Source: Heligmosomoides polygyrus polygyrus
Lineage: Eukaryota; Nematoda; Chromadorea; Rhabditida; Heligmosomidae
Direction: 5' to 3'
NCBI GenBank assembly: GCA_947396885.1
Contig: OX377202.1
Location: 16,554,001 to 16,618,000 of the forward strand
DNA: 64,000 nucleotides
The translations under genes were made by a program, and so were the position numbers. How positions within the stretch are numbered: position 1 is the stretch's first letter; each line of letters begins with the position of its first letter. The notes beneath the pieces were generated by a model. That model saw only the letters and a program-made list of their open reading frames with translations, was not told the DNA's origin and ran no database searches. Positions 12,373 to 24,880 of the stretch are shown here, piece by piece.

Positions 12373-14321
12373 TGCTGCACCCAGACCCAGCGATGATAAA
12401 ACGCGCCCCAATAAGAAACGACGAACCGATTTCACATTCGTGTACGGTAGAATATCAATACAAAAGCGAGACCTACAATTGTGTGCACACGCATCCACAT
12501 CTGCGATACCGTAACCCGTAAACGGTGAGTGCAGGCGATTGACTTATTTCCGCCGATACGGTCTCGTCAGCCAGTTGGCTTCCTTCTCGCCTCGCTTCTC
12601 ACTTCTAAGCCCTAAGCTGATGCAGCTTTCGTTCTTGACGCTTGATTATCTTTACGAATACCTGGTAACACCTGACAAAATCACCCACACATGAGCGCAG
12701 CGCCCATTTTTCGAGTTAATGTGGCTGACTAATTTCTCTGTGTTCTTCGTAAACTCCAAATAACGCGCAATCATTGGTTCAACCACTCACTACCACTGTT
12801 ATTCATCTGAAACTGCTCTTATAGCCCTATTTTTTCTACATAATAGTGTAATTCCCACCCACGCAATATTTCTATGAACCACATAAAGTGACTGACGAGG
12901 TACCTTTAGGAAAAGCGCATTTCTATGACCAAATAGGAGTTCGAAATCTCCTGATATCAATACAGAAGGAAGGGATTATGGTACCTAAATATTTTGGAGA
13001 AGATTTTAGAGGCGTTCAGGAATGAAAATTTGGAAATTTTAGGGCAGGGATGGTCAATGAACCACAGAAGCGCTCGGCATGTATCCTGATCTTCAGGGGC
13101 GGCACAAATCGATCGTGTCTTAACTTTGCGCGTAGTTCTTTCAAGCCATTCAACCATCCGAGCTCCGTGGAATGGTACGAGAGATGTATGGGGAGAACCG
13201 CATGCCAATGTGTCCATTAACTGGTCACCAAAAGCCAATGTATCTGTCAAATACACATTTCGGTTGCCTCCTTCATATCTCACAGAAGTAAAATGCATGG
13301 CGCATCCCACAAAAGGATCGCCCGACGCTGACCTTCACCCTTTTGCTTTGGTCTAAATTACGATTTGTTCAAATGGCGCTCGTCGGCAGGCCTAAAGCAC
13401 GACAAAAACAAGATAATGGAATGCTTAATGTCAAAGATCTACAAAGCCGTCATCCGTCCGCTAGCGATATAGTGAGCTGGCCTTCGATCAAGGGAGCTGA
13501 AACCCTCCATAACGGAGAACGTAGAGCTGGACAGCTGGACACGCTCATAAACCGCATCCGAAGCAATGCCATTCGGCAAAATTCCGGAGCCGCTGACTTT
13601 CATGCTGATATACCCCGAGATCGAGAAAGGTGACTCCATGGAACCAGGCGCAAGCGTGCTCTACGATGAAGCAGACCAACCCCCAAGAAGAAAAATACTT
13701 CGGTGCGTTGAAACTCACGAACTTGAAAGCTTTAAAGGAGCTTCGAGGGATGGTGAGGAAGACGACTTAGATCGCCGCTATTACGAAGCGCCAATGAGAG
13801 TACGGCTATGAAGTACTGATACCGTGTACTCTCTCCTCCTCTCGAAGAAATCGCGACGTCACATGTAATCAAGTTGGCTCGATTCTCGCTGTTTTATGCT
13901 CTCTGAAGCCCTTGACTCGAATGCCCAACGATATGCATTGGTTCAATAGCAGGAGTTCGCGTTTTCTTAGTCTCTCAGTTGACCACGTTCAGCCCCAAGT
14001 ACATGAAGAATCTTCAAAATTTCGAAGTTGTATCGAAAATGAAGAAAACGTCAAGAGATTCTAGTCTGGACAAATCGTGCAAAGTTAAGTGGATCGGGAC
14101 GTTTTGCTGATATTCTTATCTGAACCAGATTCGAAACACACTGGGTTTCGGAGATGTCAAAAGGCCACCAGAAGAGGCTATGAACGCGTACGGTGAGCAC
14201 GCTCATAAGGACCCTAAGCGAGATGTCTCTCATGTCATTCAAGCCAGGACGACCATTGGAGAACCCCGGCAGTAGAGACGAATGACGATCTTCTCCATAC
14301 CTTCTTGAGCGGAGCCGAAGA

Positions 14322-14612
14322 CTAGGATAAAGGACGGCGTTACCCAATCCCTTTCGGGATGCGTCACGCATTCTACTTCTACGGGATGTCGTGAAGGCGA
14401 CTTGAATGCGTATTTGGCCATACGATGACTGCGGTGGCCAGCCAATGTACAAGTCAGCGTTTTATCCTTCTCAGACACATCTGGTACCAATTCACCGACC
14501 CCAGAGGGATAAAAGGCTTCGTTGGCCTGGGCGGGGAATTCAGATTAGAAACCTGGTATCGGGCCTAAGCGACAGTCAGCGCCTCCTCCGACTGCGCTAC
14601 ACGCGCCCATAG
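14322..14612 (-). repeat. tRNA-derived SINE, near full length
   Basis: Read on the minus strand, it starts with a tRNA-like head whose A box appears in complement as CTCCGACTGCGCTA. It continues through GGCCTGGGCGGG and the CTTATCCT-type tail block. The segment order is the same as at 37217-37505 and 56938-57232. Its 3' part contains CACGCATTCTACTTCTACGG, which is shared by all copies. Confidence 0.75.
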
Positions 14613-14709
14613 CCGAAGATTACTGGACGATAACTGGCCCAGATAATCATGGAATAAGAGCATCATACATTCGTTTCAAAAGAAACTCAAAGGATGAAAA
14701 GTTGAACAG

Positions 14710-14998
14710 CGTTAATCATTCGTGGAATGCGCTATGCATTCTATTTCCATGGGGCACAGCAGAGCCGATCCTAATGCGTATCCGGCCTCTACAATGAATT
14801 ACGTTGGTCAGTTGATAGCAAAAAGTAAATCATTTAAGATGCGATACGATAGTAAATCATTTCGTTATTATTGCTGGGCATACAACCACCTAAAAGACCA
14901 CAGAGACGAAAGGCATGCCTGGCCTCGAGGGGATCAAAATCAAAAAGCTCGACTGGTGCAACAGCAGGCGTCTCTCTCGACTGCGCTACCAAGCACCT
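14710..14998 (-). repeat. Diverged tRNA-derived SINE
   Basis: This has the same segment order as the neighbouring copy at 14322-14612 but more substitutions: GGAATGCGCTATGCATTCTA near one end and CGACTGCGCTACCAAGCACC at the other. A duplicated phrase GTAAATCATTT in the middle is private to this copy. Confidence 0.6.
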
Positions 14999-15155
14999 TT
15001 GAGTTATGAAAGCTTTATGAAGATAAGGTTTGGACTGGTGCCCCGTAATAGGGTCAACACGTGAACAACTAGTAAACGGTGATCCGTCACCGAAAACACG
15101 ATTTCAGTTTGCTGTGTTGTTTTGATTGAGCTCTGTACGAGACTATACAGACGGG

Positions 15156-15925
15156 CGGTATCGCCTTCTTCAGAGCATGAAAGGAAGGATCAAGTCAAAA
15201 TGTGGCTACCGCGTCAGACGTCGCCTCAGCCTTAGAAATTCAAGAGAACCTTTCGATCACGTAGTCAATAGAAAGATCGAGACCCTAACCTTACAGGAAG
15301 CCAGATGGTCCAATTGGTCAGTAGCAGGGCTGTTGTCGAGACACATGCGCACCAATCAGAATGCCAACCTGATGTAGGACTTGAGCTCCTGTTATATAGA
15401 GGCATTCTTCCTTACGGTTTAGCTTGGGGTCTTTAGCATGAATCCAGAACGCCTCCAGGGTCTTGCGGGTGGTAGTTTGGACTTCCACTGCCAGCAGCTT
15501 GACCCTGACCTCGAAGTCCTCCCCCGTATGCCCGTGGATTCTATGGTGACCCTTTGCCGTGGACGTCCTGGACTTGGCCTTGCGGTCAAGGTGCTCCTTA
15601 ACCCTAACATGTAGGAGACGCGCCGTCTCATCGATATATTCCTCGCCACAGCTCTTGCAGTTAATGAGGTGTACCACACCTGATACGATGCAGTTCCCTT
15701 CCCTGTCATGTGGTCAGACGGCGCAACCAGGGGTGACACAAAGGCAATCGTCCGGCTCCCCTCACACACTTCCAAAGGGAAGTGCTTACATGATCGGACG
15801 TGAACTGCTCGAAAGGTAGTCTTGACTTTCTAAGATTGAGGCGACGTCTGACGCGGTAGCCACATGTTGACTTAATCCTTCCTTTCTGGCTCTGAAGAAG
15901 GCGATAGCGCCGAAACGTTAACCAA
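15156..15925 (-). mobile_element. Penelope-like element fragment with inverted flanks
   Basis: The minus-strand reading 15677-15318 encodes a GIY-YIG-type nuclease module. It has VHLINCKSCGEEYIDETARL followed by RVKEHLD and HTGEDFEVRVKLLA, ending in a SECLYI-like tail (NRKEECLYITGA). Penelope-like retroelements carry such a domain after the reverse transcriptase; here the RT is absent. The arms at 15156-15258 and 15812-15912 are inverted copies (GTGGCTACCGCGTCAGACGT in one, its complement in the other), as reported for inverted pseudo-LTRs of this class. The right arm includes a hammerhead-like core at 15888-15923. Confidence 0.8.
15888..15923 (+). ncRNA. Hammerhead-ribozyme-like core in the Penelope flank
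   Basis: CTGAAGA (CUGANGA consensus) at 15892-15898 is followed by a 4-bp stem GGCG/CGCC closing an ATAG loop, then GAAAC at 15912-15916 and GTT. These are the conserved hammerhead blocks in the right order. Stem I (GGCT with AACC) is weakened in this copy. Related copies lie at 42717-42751 and 61044-61082 on the minus strand. Penelope-like elements are known to carry hammerhead motifs; activity here is inference. Confidence 0.5.
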
Positions 15926-16077
15926 TAAGATCTGTACAACCTTGCGTGGAGCTCAGTCAAAACAACGCAACAAGATCTACGATGCCGAGGTTCTCAGAAA
16001 GTCGTACATGGAAATTTCAGTTTGAATTCTTGATCCCAGAGCTATTTCGAGGATACAAACATAACTTGAGCAGTCAC

Positions 16078-19000
16078 CTTTACAACTTCGCTCGGAGTTG
16101 GTTTAGCTTTTGGCTTCCTCCCACGCGTCCTTGGTGTTTTAACCTCTGCAACCTCCGCTGGGGGAGATGGTGGAGGTGTAGCTGGTACATCCTTGTCTTC
16201 TGATGGCTCCTGCTTCTCTTCAGCTGTTTCCATCTGCTCATCAGAATGCATTTCCTCATGCTAAACAGTAACATGCTATTGGTCTTGAACGCTCGTTAAC
16301 CGCAAAACTTTATATATCACCCCTTCTTAAACAAAAGGACACCCTACCTCCTCCATCTCGACGTCCTTGGCCGGTTGTTCATGGATGCTTTCCTCAGCGT
16401 GCTCACCACCAGCAGCTGCTGGCTGTTCTTTAGCGACACCGACCTCTTCCACATCTTCCGCATCGATTTCATTTCTATCCTCGACCTCTTCAACGGTTCC
16501 ACTTGTCGGCTTTGCCTCTTCACATGGTTCCTCAACAATCGGCTGAGTTGTAATTTCCATTGCTCCAACTGGTTCCGAGGGAGGAATCTGTAAATAGGTA
16601 GGAGTATGAAAAGGAACGCCATTGAAAAATGGTATGTTATACCTCCACAATGTTGTCATCGTGGTCCTCCATGCCAGTCTCTGCCTCTTCCACATTTTCT
16701 GAAGGTTGCTCCTAAACAGCAGATAATATGGATCATACTAACCAAGGAAAGGTTCCAGGCGTATGCCTAAACGCTCAAAATGAAAACCACAGCGATAATC
16801 TCCACCCTTAAAGAAGTATAAAAAGTGTGCTACATTTTGCGAAAAGTGAATGGAGAGCTATTACGAGTGCAGAAAGCATTTTAATAGAAGATAGTAGTTA
16901 TATCCTGTTTCGAAGGAGTCCTTGAGTCCACCGAATTAGGAACCGTGATAGTTAACCACGGAATCGCCCAGTCACAAAACGCAATAAATTCCATACATTG
17001 AATTTGCAGAAAAATGCAACAATATTACAAGGAGAGGAACCAAACACTCGACCCCGCGCCTATGAAGAAGTACTTTTGCATTTTTTTGCACATTGGATGC
17101 TTGGGAGCTATTGTGCTGTTGGACTGTGCCAACGTAACAAAATTTCAGCATCACTTAACGCTACAGATTTAAGATGTTTGAAAAAAGGAACATATTTTTG
17201 CGTTATTTGAAGAGGAAAGGCTCTCGCAGCCTTGTTAATTTTTGCCGCTCAGATATACGCCTGAGACCCCTTTCTGGCAAGTAGTTACCACATCCTGTTT
17301 TAATTAACTTTGCGGAAGAGATTTCGAAAAAAAAAATCTTTTTTTTCTACCTTTCAACTACCCGCAAACGCTTGCACCTCAAGATCACAATGTCCACCTG
17401 GATTTCCATCTTTGTAGCGCCACAGGTTGAGCAGAACACACTGCAGAGGAATCTTCGCTGCACTGATTATTGGTAAGGGTCAGGCCGTTGTATCCCTTGG
17501 CACAAGGCGCCGCACACTGTACTTTGCGAAATACCGTAGAGGAGAAATGAATGCATATATGGCTTATACAATGACTTGCGTAGGTCAGGCGATAGATAAA
17601 CCGTTGTATTATCATTGCAAGACAAGTCTGGTACAACCTTGAATACCTTAAAAAGATGACAGGCATGCTAGCCTAGCTTCTCTGTCTGGGTTCTAATCTG
17701 GGTTTAAGGTAATTGCGGTACGAGCGATTTGCGGTTTACCGTCCCCTGCACTTTCCTTTTTACCGTTTTTTCTAGTGTTCATTTCTTTCGTATGTCTTCT
17801 AAGGACAATGACCTTGTTTGATTGGTAATTTTTCGTGAAATAAACCAAAAAATTTGATAGAAACACTTACCGCTGGAATTTCAACTGGTGCGCCCTGGGC
17901 GCCTTGCAGATCTGTGGGCTCATCGGCAGCTAGATCAGCAGCGAACGACTCTTGCTTCTAAAAGAAAATCGAAAATATTTCCACGACTGATAAAACATTG
18001 CCTTATGTTTCACATTAACCATAAGATCAAACTAATGTATCTAAAAATGGAGAAATAACGTTAAAAGTGAAACAGGTAGTTTAGTATTAATAAGTTGAAC
18101 ATAACTTATACGGTGTTCAAAAAGCTTCGAACAGAATAAAAAATGGAAAGCGAATGCGGAAGAAAAATATGGTAGTGCAAGTATAGAGATGAGGTTCACT
18201 TGTAAGTTTTTATGACATGAATCGAGTACTACTCTTAACGCGTGTCGAGTGCTTTGGCGATATGCAGATTCACACAATGCCGCTTATTCTTGACCCTTTA
18301 ACAAAATCCGCCCAATCTTCCTACATCTAGTTTCTTTTGTGGACATCGCGAGCTCGATCAACTGTTGCAGGGAGTATTCATTATGTGGGTGCAATCCTAG
18401 TTGAAAGAGACCGCGTCTTAACGATGTCATCGGAGGCAAGCGTGATCTGTATAGTCATATATCGAACACACACTCATTCCATAGAAAACAACTGCATTAT
18501 AAAAACAAATGTTATGTATTAATGATTGGGAATATTTGGGATTAGAGGTTTATAGGAGTCCAGACGTTTGCAAATCATTAAGGTGTGAGGAACTGCCTTG
18601 TGCGATTAACGTATTACGAACCTGGGGTGCACACAAAGTTCTGGGCGTCAAATTTTTTGCGGTAAATCGTTAAAATTCGTTAAATCATACTAATAGCTGC
18701 GAACTATTAATTCAAATGAAAAGAATCAGGAATAACTTTTTATATTATTACTTCAACAGGTGAGCAAGTTCAGCGAACGCAGCGTAGCACCTTACAATGT
18801 ATCATAAACAACCCACTACCGGTGGACAGTAAAATAAGCCAGCCTTCAGCAGCAAATTAAAGATCAAATTAGATCACGCAGAATCCGCAGTTTTCTCCCG
18901 TTCTTAGTTCTCGTCGAAATCGTTTTATGTGACTGTTCTAAGAGCAACAAAACACACAACCCAAAACGTGTGCCGGAAGAACTAATAAAAATATACTTGA

Positions 19001-21665
19001 AAGCCTATTATTAGAATGTTAACGTTCAGAAGCAGTTTTTCAGAAGCATTGTTGTTAGCCCTTTTTTGCGGATCATTTAAAATAGTCCAGCGGCCGAAAA
19101 CATCATCTCTGTCTCGGTTGTAGCGGGTGACAAGCAAAAGTATTTTGGGATAAACAGCGCCAAGTGGGAATAGGCAGATCTTACGAGAGGCCAGACCAGT
19201 AGCCTATGGATTGTGGATTCGCTGATTTGCTTGGCGGTTCGGCGAGCAACATTTATAACTACTAAATGAATTGCGTCTAAAAATTCAAATGCGCCATAGA
19301 ATGTGTGAAAGACTGCTTGGAAATCAAATTAAAAAAGGATTCGCGCGCTGTGCATGGCGCATCACGTTAACAAGCCAATAGGTGAGACCCAAACAGATTG
19401 GCATTGGATCGGAATCTCCTCTCGCCATTTACGGCTGTGCTAAATCGGACTTCTTCTTCTTCAGCGTTTGTCCCGCTTCGTCGCGGGGTCCGCTCTTCTG
19501 GTGTCATGACGCCACCTTTCCCGGTCATGCGCTTGATCGGGGTGGACGCCAGTTACTTTCATGTCCATGTGTAACGTATCCGACCAACGCTGCTTGGTTG
19601 CTTGCTCGGACTGTTTCCGTTTATTCCTGTCGATTTCAATAATTTTTCAGGAGCATCCTAATCCTAAGAGAGTGAGGCCTGTTATAGTGAAGGCTAAGAG
19701 GGAAAACGTTAAAGTTATTGAGAAAATAGTTCGTTTAAAAAATTGTTAAATTTCTGAAAATTTCCGTTAACTCGTTAAGCCAGACTTTAACGAAAAATGC
19801 CGCTAATTCGTTAAATCCGTTAGATTGTCAAGCGTTAAATGTGAAACCCTGTTAAGAATCTCGTGTCGTATATAAGAGCTGATTGATTTTCACTTATCTC
19901 CTAAAGAACCCATTCTGCTCCTCTTTTTTATAGACTACTTGCACATTACCCAGCACATGTTGGCAGGACTTTTTGGATAAATGACTTGTAGGGCGCTTCG
20001 CCAACTGGGAATTGGAATCTGCTACCACCTGAGAAACCGGGTTGACGTTGTTTGCTCAAGTCGATCTGTTGTCACTTATTTATTGTTTCTTTTTGTTGCG
20101 ATGACGCTAGCACGCATACACCTACACATAGGACTGCACGCGTTACTTGTGTTGCTTTTTAAAGACGATTACAGATTACTATGTAGATCGGGAGACGGAT
20201 GTCCTCTATGCTTGTACTAACCAGGTCGTATGCTAGAGTAATATACAGTCCGCTCCCGTTATAACGCCTCCGGATAAGACGCGACTCTCGATATAACGCA
20301 GATTGCCTCCGGCACGGCCTGCTTACCATTACGCCAACATAAGCCAACTCCGCTTAGGACGAGTCGGATACAACGCTACTCCCGTTACAGCGCTGTTTTG
20401 GGAAGAACTCTGCGTTCAAAATGACTCCCGTTATAACGCGATCAGGGCTCAGTTCCGGTCCCACACGGAAAATGAAGAGGAGCAAGATGCTGACCGCGTC
20501 TGCGATCAGGCCTAGCCTCTTATGGCCTCGTTCGTAGTCGCGACCGGCATCTGTGCGACAATGAATTAGATGCATGTAGACGTTTTTCATGTGTGCGCGA
20601 CTCACAAAGTGTTCATAGTCAGCGACATGTCGAGCACTGTTGGAAACTCCCGGTAGAAGCTGTCGTATGTTGGGAGATTTCCTCTACCAGGAAAGATGAG
20701 GGGTAACATTGATTATTGAAAACAATGTCCCAAATTTGATCTTTTAAGCCGAGAGCAGCTGGTGTAGGTGCTATTTATTGCTACATAATGTTCTGTTACG
20801 ATCTAAACTCTCGCGCCATGCGGGACTTGTGCCTGTACCATCTGCTTTGCGGACAGAGTTACAACATCGCTGTTTGATCACACTGAACGTTCCCAAATCA
20901 TGGAAGAGCGCCATTTAAGCCATTCGCAATGAGGATATCTCGGATGAGGCGCGGTTTACCAGCGCTTGTAGCATAGTGGGCAAACATCCTGCCCGGAAGA
21001 CAGGGAATTCGTGTACGAGTACCGCTTGGAGCGATAGTTTTGACTGCAACAAAGATCTTACAACAGTAGGTCACATATTTTTGTTGATGACCACGTGTAA
21101 CCTACGCCTGATGGTCCTTATTCCTCACATATTTGTCATAATTATGCATATACCAGAGAGGATCTCCAAGGACAGCGCTTCCTTAATAATCTGAAGTTGT
21201 TTTATGCCTTCTCATTCCATTCAAAGCCATATATTTCTATGCCATACGTCATATTTAGTCAATTAATGCGATTTTAGAAAATTCTGCGCGCAAGAGAGTG
21301 TAAAAAAGGTCAGCTCCGGTTAGGACGCGACTGCCGTTATAACGCGGATTTTCTGCTGTCCCTTCAAACGCATTATAACGTGAGAAGACTGTAATTCATT
21401 CTAGGAATGCTTTACATAATTTTTGTAGCAGTAATAAAGAAAATTAAAAGCAGAAAAAACAATGTTACGCAATTTTCTTTTTCAAAGTGGTTCGTTTCGC
21501 CAACTATCTCCAGATGAACCTTTTTTGTTATAATCGTTAGATGTTATTTTTTGTTATAATGTTATAGGGTTGAAAATATTAATGAAACTGTACCTCAAAA
21601 GAAGCAGCGATAGGAGCATCTCCGGCACCGTCTGGCTTTTCGCCTTCGTTATGTAAATAATCCAT
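16078..21665 (-). CDS. Five-exon acidic protein 5' part, probably an alternative N-terminus of RCC1
   Basis: Exons: 21665-21594 (starts MDYLHNEGEKPDG), 17957-17871, 16711-16643, 16587-16348 and 16260-16078. All junctions are GT..AG and all are phase 0, giving 217 codons. The chain is very acidic (EEVEDRNEIDAEDVEEVG) and ends in a Pro/Thr/Lys tail, KTPRTRGRKPKAKPTPS, similar in style to the RCC1 tail GRRGRKRK. The final donor GTGACT is followed by no exon with a stop before RCC1 exon 2 at 12181, which also begins in phase 0. Joining them would give an RCC1 isoform of about 684 residues. Alternatively, reading through the last donor gives a stop at 16042 and a free protein of about 228 residues. 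A TTCCAG acceptor five bases before the ATG suggests a trans-spliced start. Confidence 0.7.
17500..17690 (-). repeat. Diverged SINE remnant
   Basis: ATGCATATATGGCTTATACA and AGGTCAGGCGATAGATAAACC keep the spacing of the middle part of the SINE family. It lies between exons 2 and 3 of the acidic gene. Weak copy. Confidence 0.35.
18280..20240. other. Intronic stretch with nothing recognised
   Basis: This is part of the long first intron of the acidic gene. It has AT-rich sequence, short runs such as GTTAAATCGTTAAAATTCG repeats near 18660 and 19740-19840, and no supported gene, RNA or terminal repeat. Confidence 0.4.
20243..21393. mobile_element. Inverted-repeat DNA element, possibly pogo/Tigger-like
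   Basis: The left end ACAGTCCGCTCCCGTTATAA and the right end CATTATAACGTGAGAAGACT then GT are inverted relatives, with TA at both outer borders. Copies of CCCGTTATAACGC recur inside both ends. No transposase reading was seen. The family name is a guess from the CAGT..TAACG end pattern. Confidence 0.5.
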
Positions 21666-22555
21666 CTTATCTGGAATTGCAAGTGAATAAACATGACTGA
21701 TAGAAACACCTACAAGAAGAGGGACTTACAAGCTTATAAGTACAATAAGGAAAAGAAAACACCAGTTCAAAGAGGAAGAAATTATAAAAAAACACGTCAA
21801 TGCATTTGGATTTCTTGCAAGTTCTAAAAATTGAAATAGCAGGAAACATGGCTACAATACCAACATTTATTAGCAAATTATGGGGACGCATATCCGTCCG
21901 TAGCAAAAAACGACGAAAAATTCGTTGGATCACCGAATTAAGCGCCAGTTTCGAATCTAAGGGCAAAACGCCCGACTTAATCATTAGAATGGACGTCTAC
22001 GACCCATATGAGTGAAACTGTGGTGAAAGAAAAGTAGCAGAACAGAAAGACAGAGAGTAAAACGTTTGCGCTGAAGAGAAAACATCTCCCGAAGAGGTAA
22101 TAAGCACCGTTAACGCAGTACACGCCGAAAATTGGCAATGCGCCAGAACTCAAAGAGCCAACAACATTGGCGCCCAGACGCGATTTGGCATTGGGGCGCG
22201 AAATCCTGCGTCGGTTTGCGGTTGACCCCGTCTCGGTCATTCATCGGTGCTTCTGCTGAATACCGCACTTAGGAGTTCTTTCGGTACAATCCCAGTTGGT
22301 GGTGGCCGCTCTTGAACGATTTCCCGATCTAACGAGTCATAAGTAATGGGCAGCAAGATGGCAAAGTAAGTAAACTACGCCAACCTAGTTGCCCGAAACG
22401 GAGTGTTAAGCGCATTGACTCCGTCTCCGGGTTCAAAGGACCACTTTCGATGTAAATTTAGTAAAGGAGGTCCGCCCACTAGATTTGCACCGAGAACAGA
22501 TCATCTTCTAGCAGCTAAAACTGGTATCGTAGGTAAAATAAAAGTAGGAGCACAA

Positions 22556-23544
22556 GTTAAAAGTTCCGACTCCACCGACACGACTGCGGTCGAGATATTT
22601 TTTCCGCTGAAACCTAGTCTAGGGGGGCTGATCACAAATCTGACATCCGTTTCTCACGGTGCGCTCAGAGACCACCCATACCGTTAACAAAGGTGGTCCA
22701 GTCAGGGTCACCGACACTGAAACTTTGTCTAAGTGTTTGATAAACTTACAACCGGAAAAAAACCCGTGTGAGTTATTCACCCTAGTTTCGAGTGAAACTC
22801 AGGGAAATCGTTACGAGACCGAGTTGCCTATCCCTCTGCTAATCAGTCGCTGCAGCTAGTGATATTTGCTTGCATGCTTCTCCGGCGCAAGTAGGGTCAG
22901 GGGGGGGGGGGGGTGTTGATGGGCAGAAAATCCCATAGAGCGTTGCAGCGTCGTTAATGTCCTTCATCCCTGGCTCCAACGTATAAAGCCTGTAGTAAGA
23001 CCGTTCCATGGTTAATAAAATCCATCTTTGAATTGCGCGGCTGTGGGCATTGCACCCCAGACAAGTCGGACGGTTTTTTTTCCGGTTGTAGATGTATCGG
23101 CGAGTCTTCGTCTAGGGGGGTTATTGTTGTAGCGTATTCAACAAACGACGAAGCAGCAGTCACTCCTTTTCTTTTTTTCCCGCCAATATTGCAGATCTCG
23201 TAACTCGAAGAACCGACCACTTACCCAGACCAACCTCTTCTGCGGTCACCGGCAGAAACTTTAAGAATGTAATCCTGTGCCTTCCTGCATCTATATTATC
23301 CAGCCGAATCGTGAAAAACGGATGTCAGATTCGTGATCAGCACCCCAAATAACCACACTAGACAAAGTTTCAACGAAATCGGTGATCCTGTCTGGACCAC
23401 CCTTGTTAACGGCATGGATGGTCTCCGACGGAATCGTGAAATCGTTGTCAGATTCTGATCAGCACCACAAAAAAACCCCTAGACAAAGTTTCAGCGAAAA
23501 TTTTTTTTGATCGAAGTCGTGTCGGCGGAGTCGGAACTTTTAAC
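22556..23544. mobile_element. Inverted-repeat element with AGTTCCGACTCC ends
   Basis: The left end TTAAAAGTTCCGACTCCACC and the right end GGCGGAGTCGGAACTTTTAA are inverted copies, and further inverted blocks (ACCACCCATACCGTTAACAA and its mirror) run inward. A relative lies at 26998-27747 in PYROXD1 intron 2. There is no coding capacity. A 14-G run is at 22900-22913. Confidence 0.7.
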
Positions 23545-23585
23545 TTGTACCAAAATAGGCCAAGACACCATCAGCAAGACAATGT

Positions 23586-24081
23586 GGATCTATCCTAGTC
23601 GGGGGGAGGGGGCACTTATTTGAAAAGTGTGTAAAAAATCGACTTGAAACTTGTCGAGCGACTCCTGAAGAACGTGATAGAACCCCAAAGAAAAGAAAAA
23701 CAAGCGAACAAACAAAAAATCAAATCGCAGCGGTTTTAAACCGTCTCGGCGGGCAAAGAGCTACGCAATGAAGACATGCCGTGTGCTGACCAACGCCTGA
23801 CATGTTGTAACCAGGATCTAACATGGTGAGGAGGGCGCATAAAGCCGCATGCCGCGTTGATCGCCGCCTGACATGTCGTAACCCAGGATCTGACATGGTG
23901 AGGGGCACATAACTTCGCCTCCTTACAACCGCGGCGAAAACAAATGTAATTTTTCTTTTTTCTTCGGGAATTTTCTAAATTAATGTTCTATCGCGTTCTC
24001 CAGGAGCCTCTCGATAAGTCTCAAGTCGATTTTTTAGTACTCTTTAGATATGTGCCCCCCCCCCCCGACTAGGATAGATCC
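23586..24081. mobile_element. Inverted-repeat element with 70-bp internal repeats, copy 2
   Basis: The left end GGATCTATCCTAGTCGGGGG and right end CCCCCGACTAGGATAGATCC are clear inverted copies. The centre holds two tandem units with CATGTTGTAACCAGGATCTA. It is better preserved than copy 1 at 1935-2497. Confidence 0.8.
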
Positions 24082-24880
24082 GACATTGTACTTCACGTCC
24101 TAATCATTTGTAAGCGTCCCAAACTATATCGTTTTCTAAGCAGTTAGTAGGTTCAATATATTCCAATAGTGAACACATTTAGTTGTTATGAAATCGGAAA
24201 CTCGAATCAGATATTAAAAACTTCTTAAGGCCCGAAACGTCTTCAATAAAGATTCGACATCATCGAGCTTCAGTACCATGATAACGAAGATATAAGCATG
24301 AAGCTCACGGAAACAACTGTTGTGAAGTCGTTTAAGAGTGACCACCACCAACTAGGATTGCACACAGTCGACTTCTTCAGAGCGTGGAGATGGCAACAGA
24401 GTTCGTCTATTAATCATTCCAACTTACATAGCTTAAAAGCTGAAAGCTTTAAGAGTGGCCACCATCAACTATGAACTAGGATTGCTCCGCTCTTTCTTTA
24501 AGGTGGAATCGCTCTATTCAGATGAATGTGAGGAAGAACTGGAATTCTACTTCACGATCTACATTCCATAAGGAGCCCATTTTTGCAACGAAAAATTCAT
24601 GTAATTCAGTAGGGATCCATCCTAGTCAGGAGGACTGCTTTGAAAGAGAAGCAAACCCCTACATGGTGGCCTATCCAAACGAGGAAATTGCGAAGAAATC
24701 CCTCTCGTAAACCAAGTCAATCAGTTTTCTCTGTGAGATAGGCCACTTTTAGTCTTCATGTCGTTGTAAAAGACCTAGTGAAGTGTGCTCTCCACTGGGA
24801 TAGATCATTCGGTGAGTCCTTGATGAATTAAATGTTTGGACAGCTATACAACGTTAGTTGACTTATGGTTAGGGCAATCT

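Larger units (their letters stand above)
12515..16077. other. Region between the two RCC1 5' parts: repeats only
   Basis: The upstream flank of RCC1 exon 1 shows no TATA box that I can support. A TGCAG acceptor-like site lies two bases before the ATG at 12372 and could take a spliced leader. A repeat-like coding remnant at 13340-13830 (containing LNVKDLQSRHPSASDI) is frameshifted and not recognised. SINE copies and a Penelope-like element fill much of the rest. Confidence 0.5.

Noticed and set aside
13340..13830. Coding-like stretch with LNVKDLQSRHPSASDI
   Set aside because: It changes frame several times and I cannot place the family; probably an old repeat-encoded protein, left as unrecognised.
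19382..19642. Open frame with a Cys-rich stretch
   Set aside because: The reading looks like repeat-derived sequence (GCCACCTTTCCCGGTCATGC type) without splice signals or a known domain, so no gene is called.
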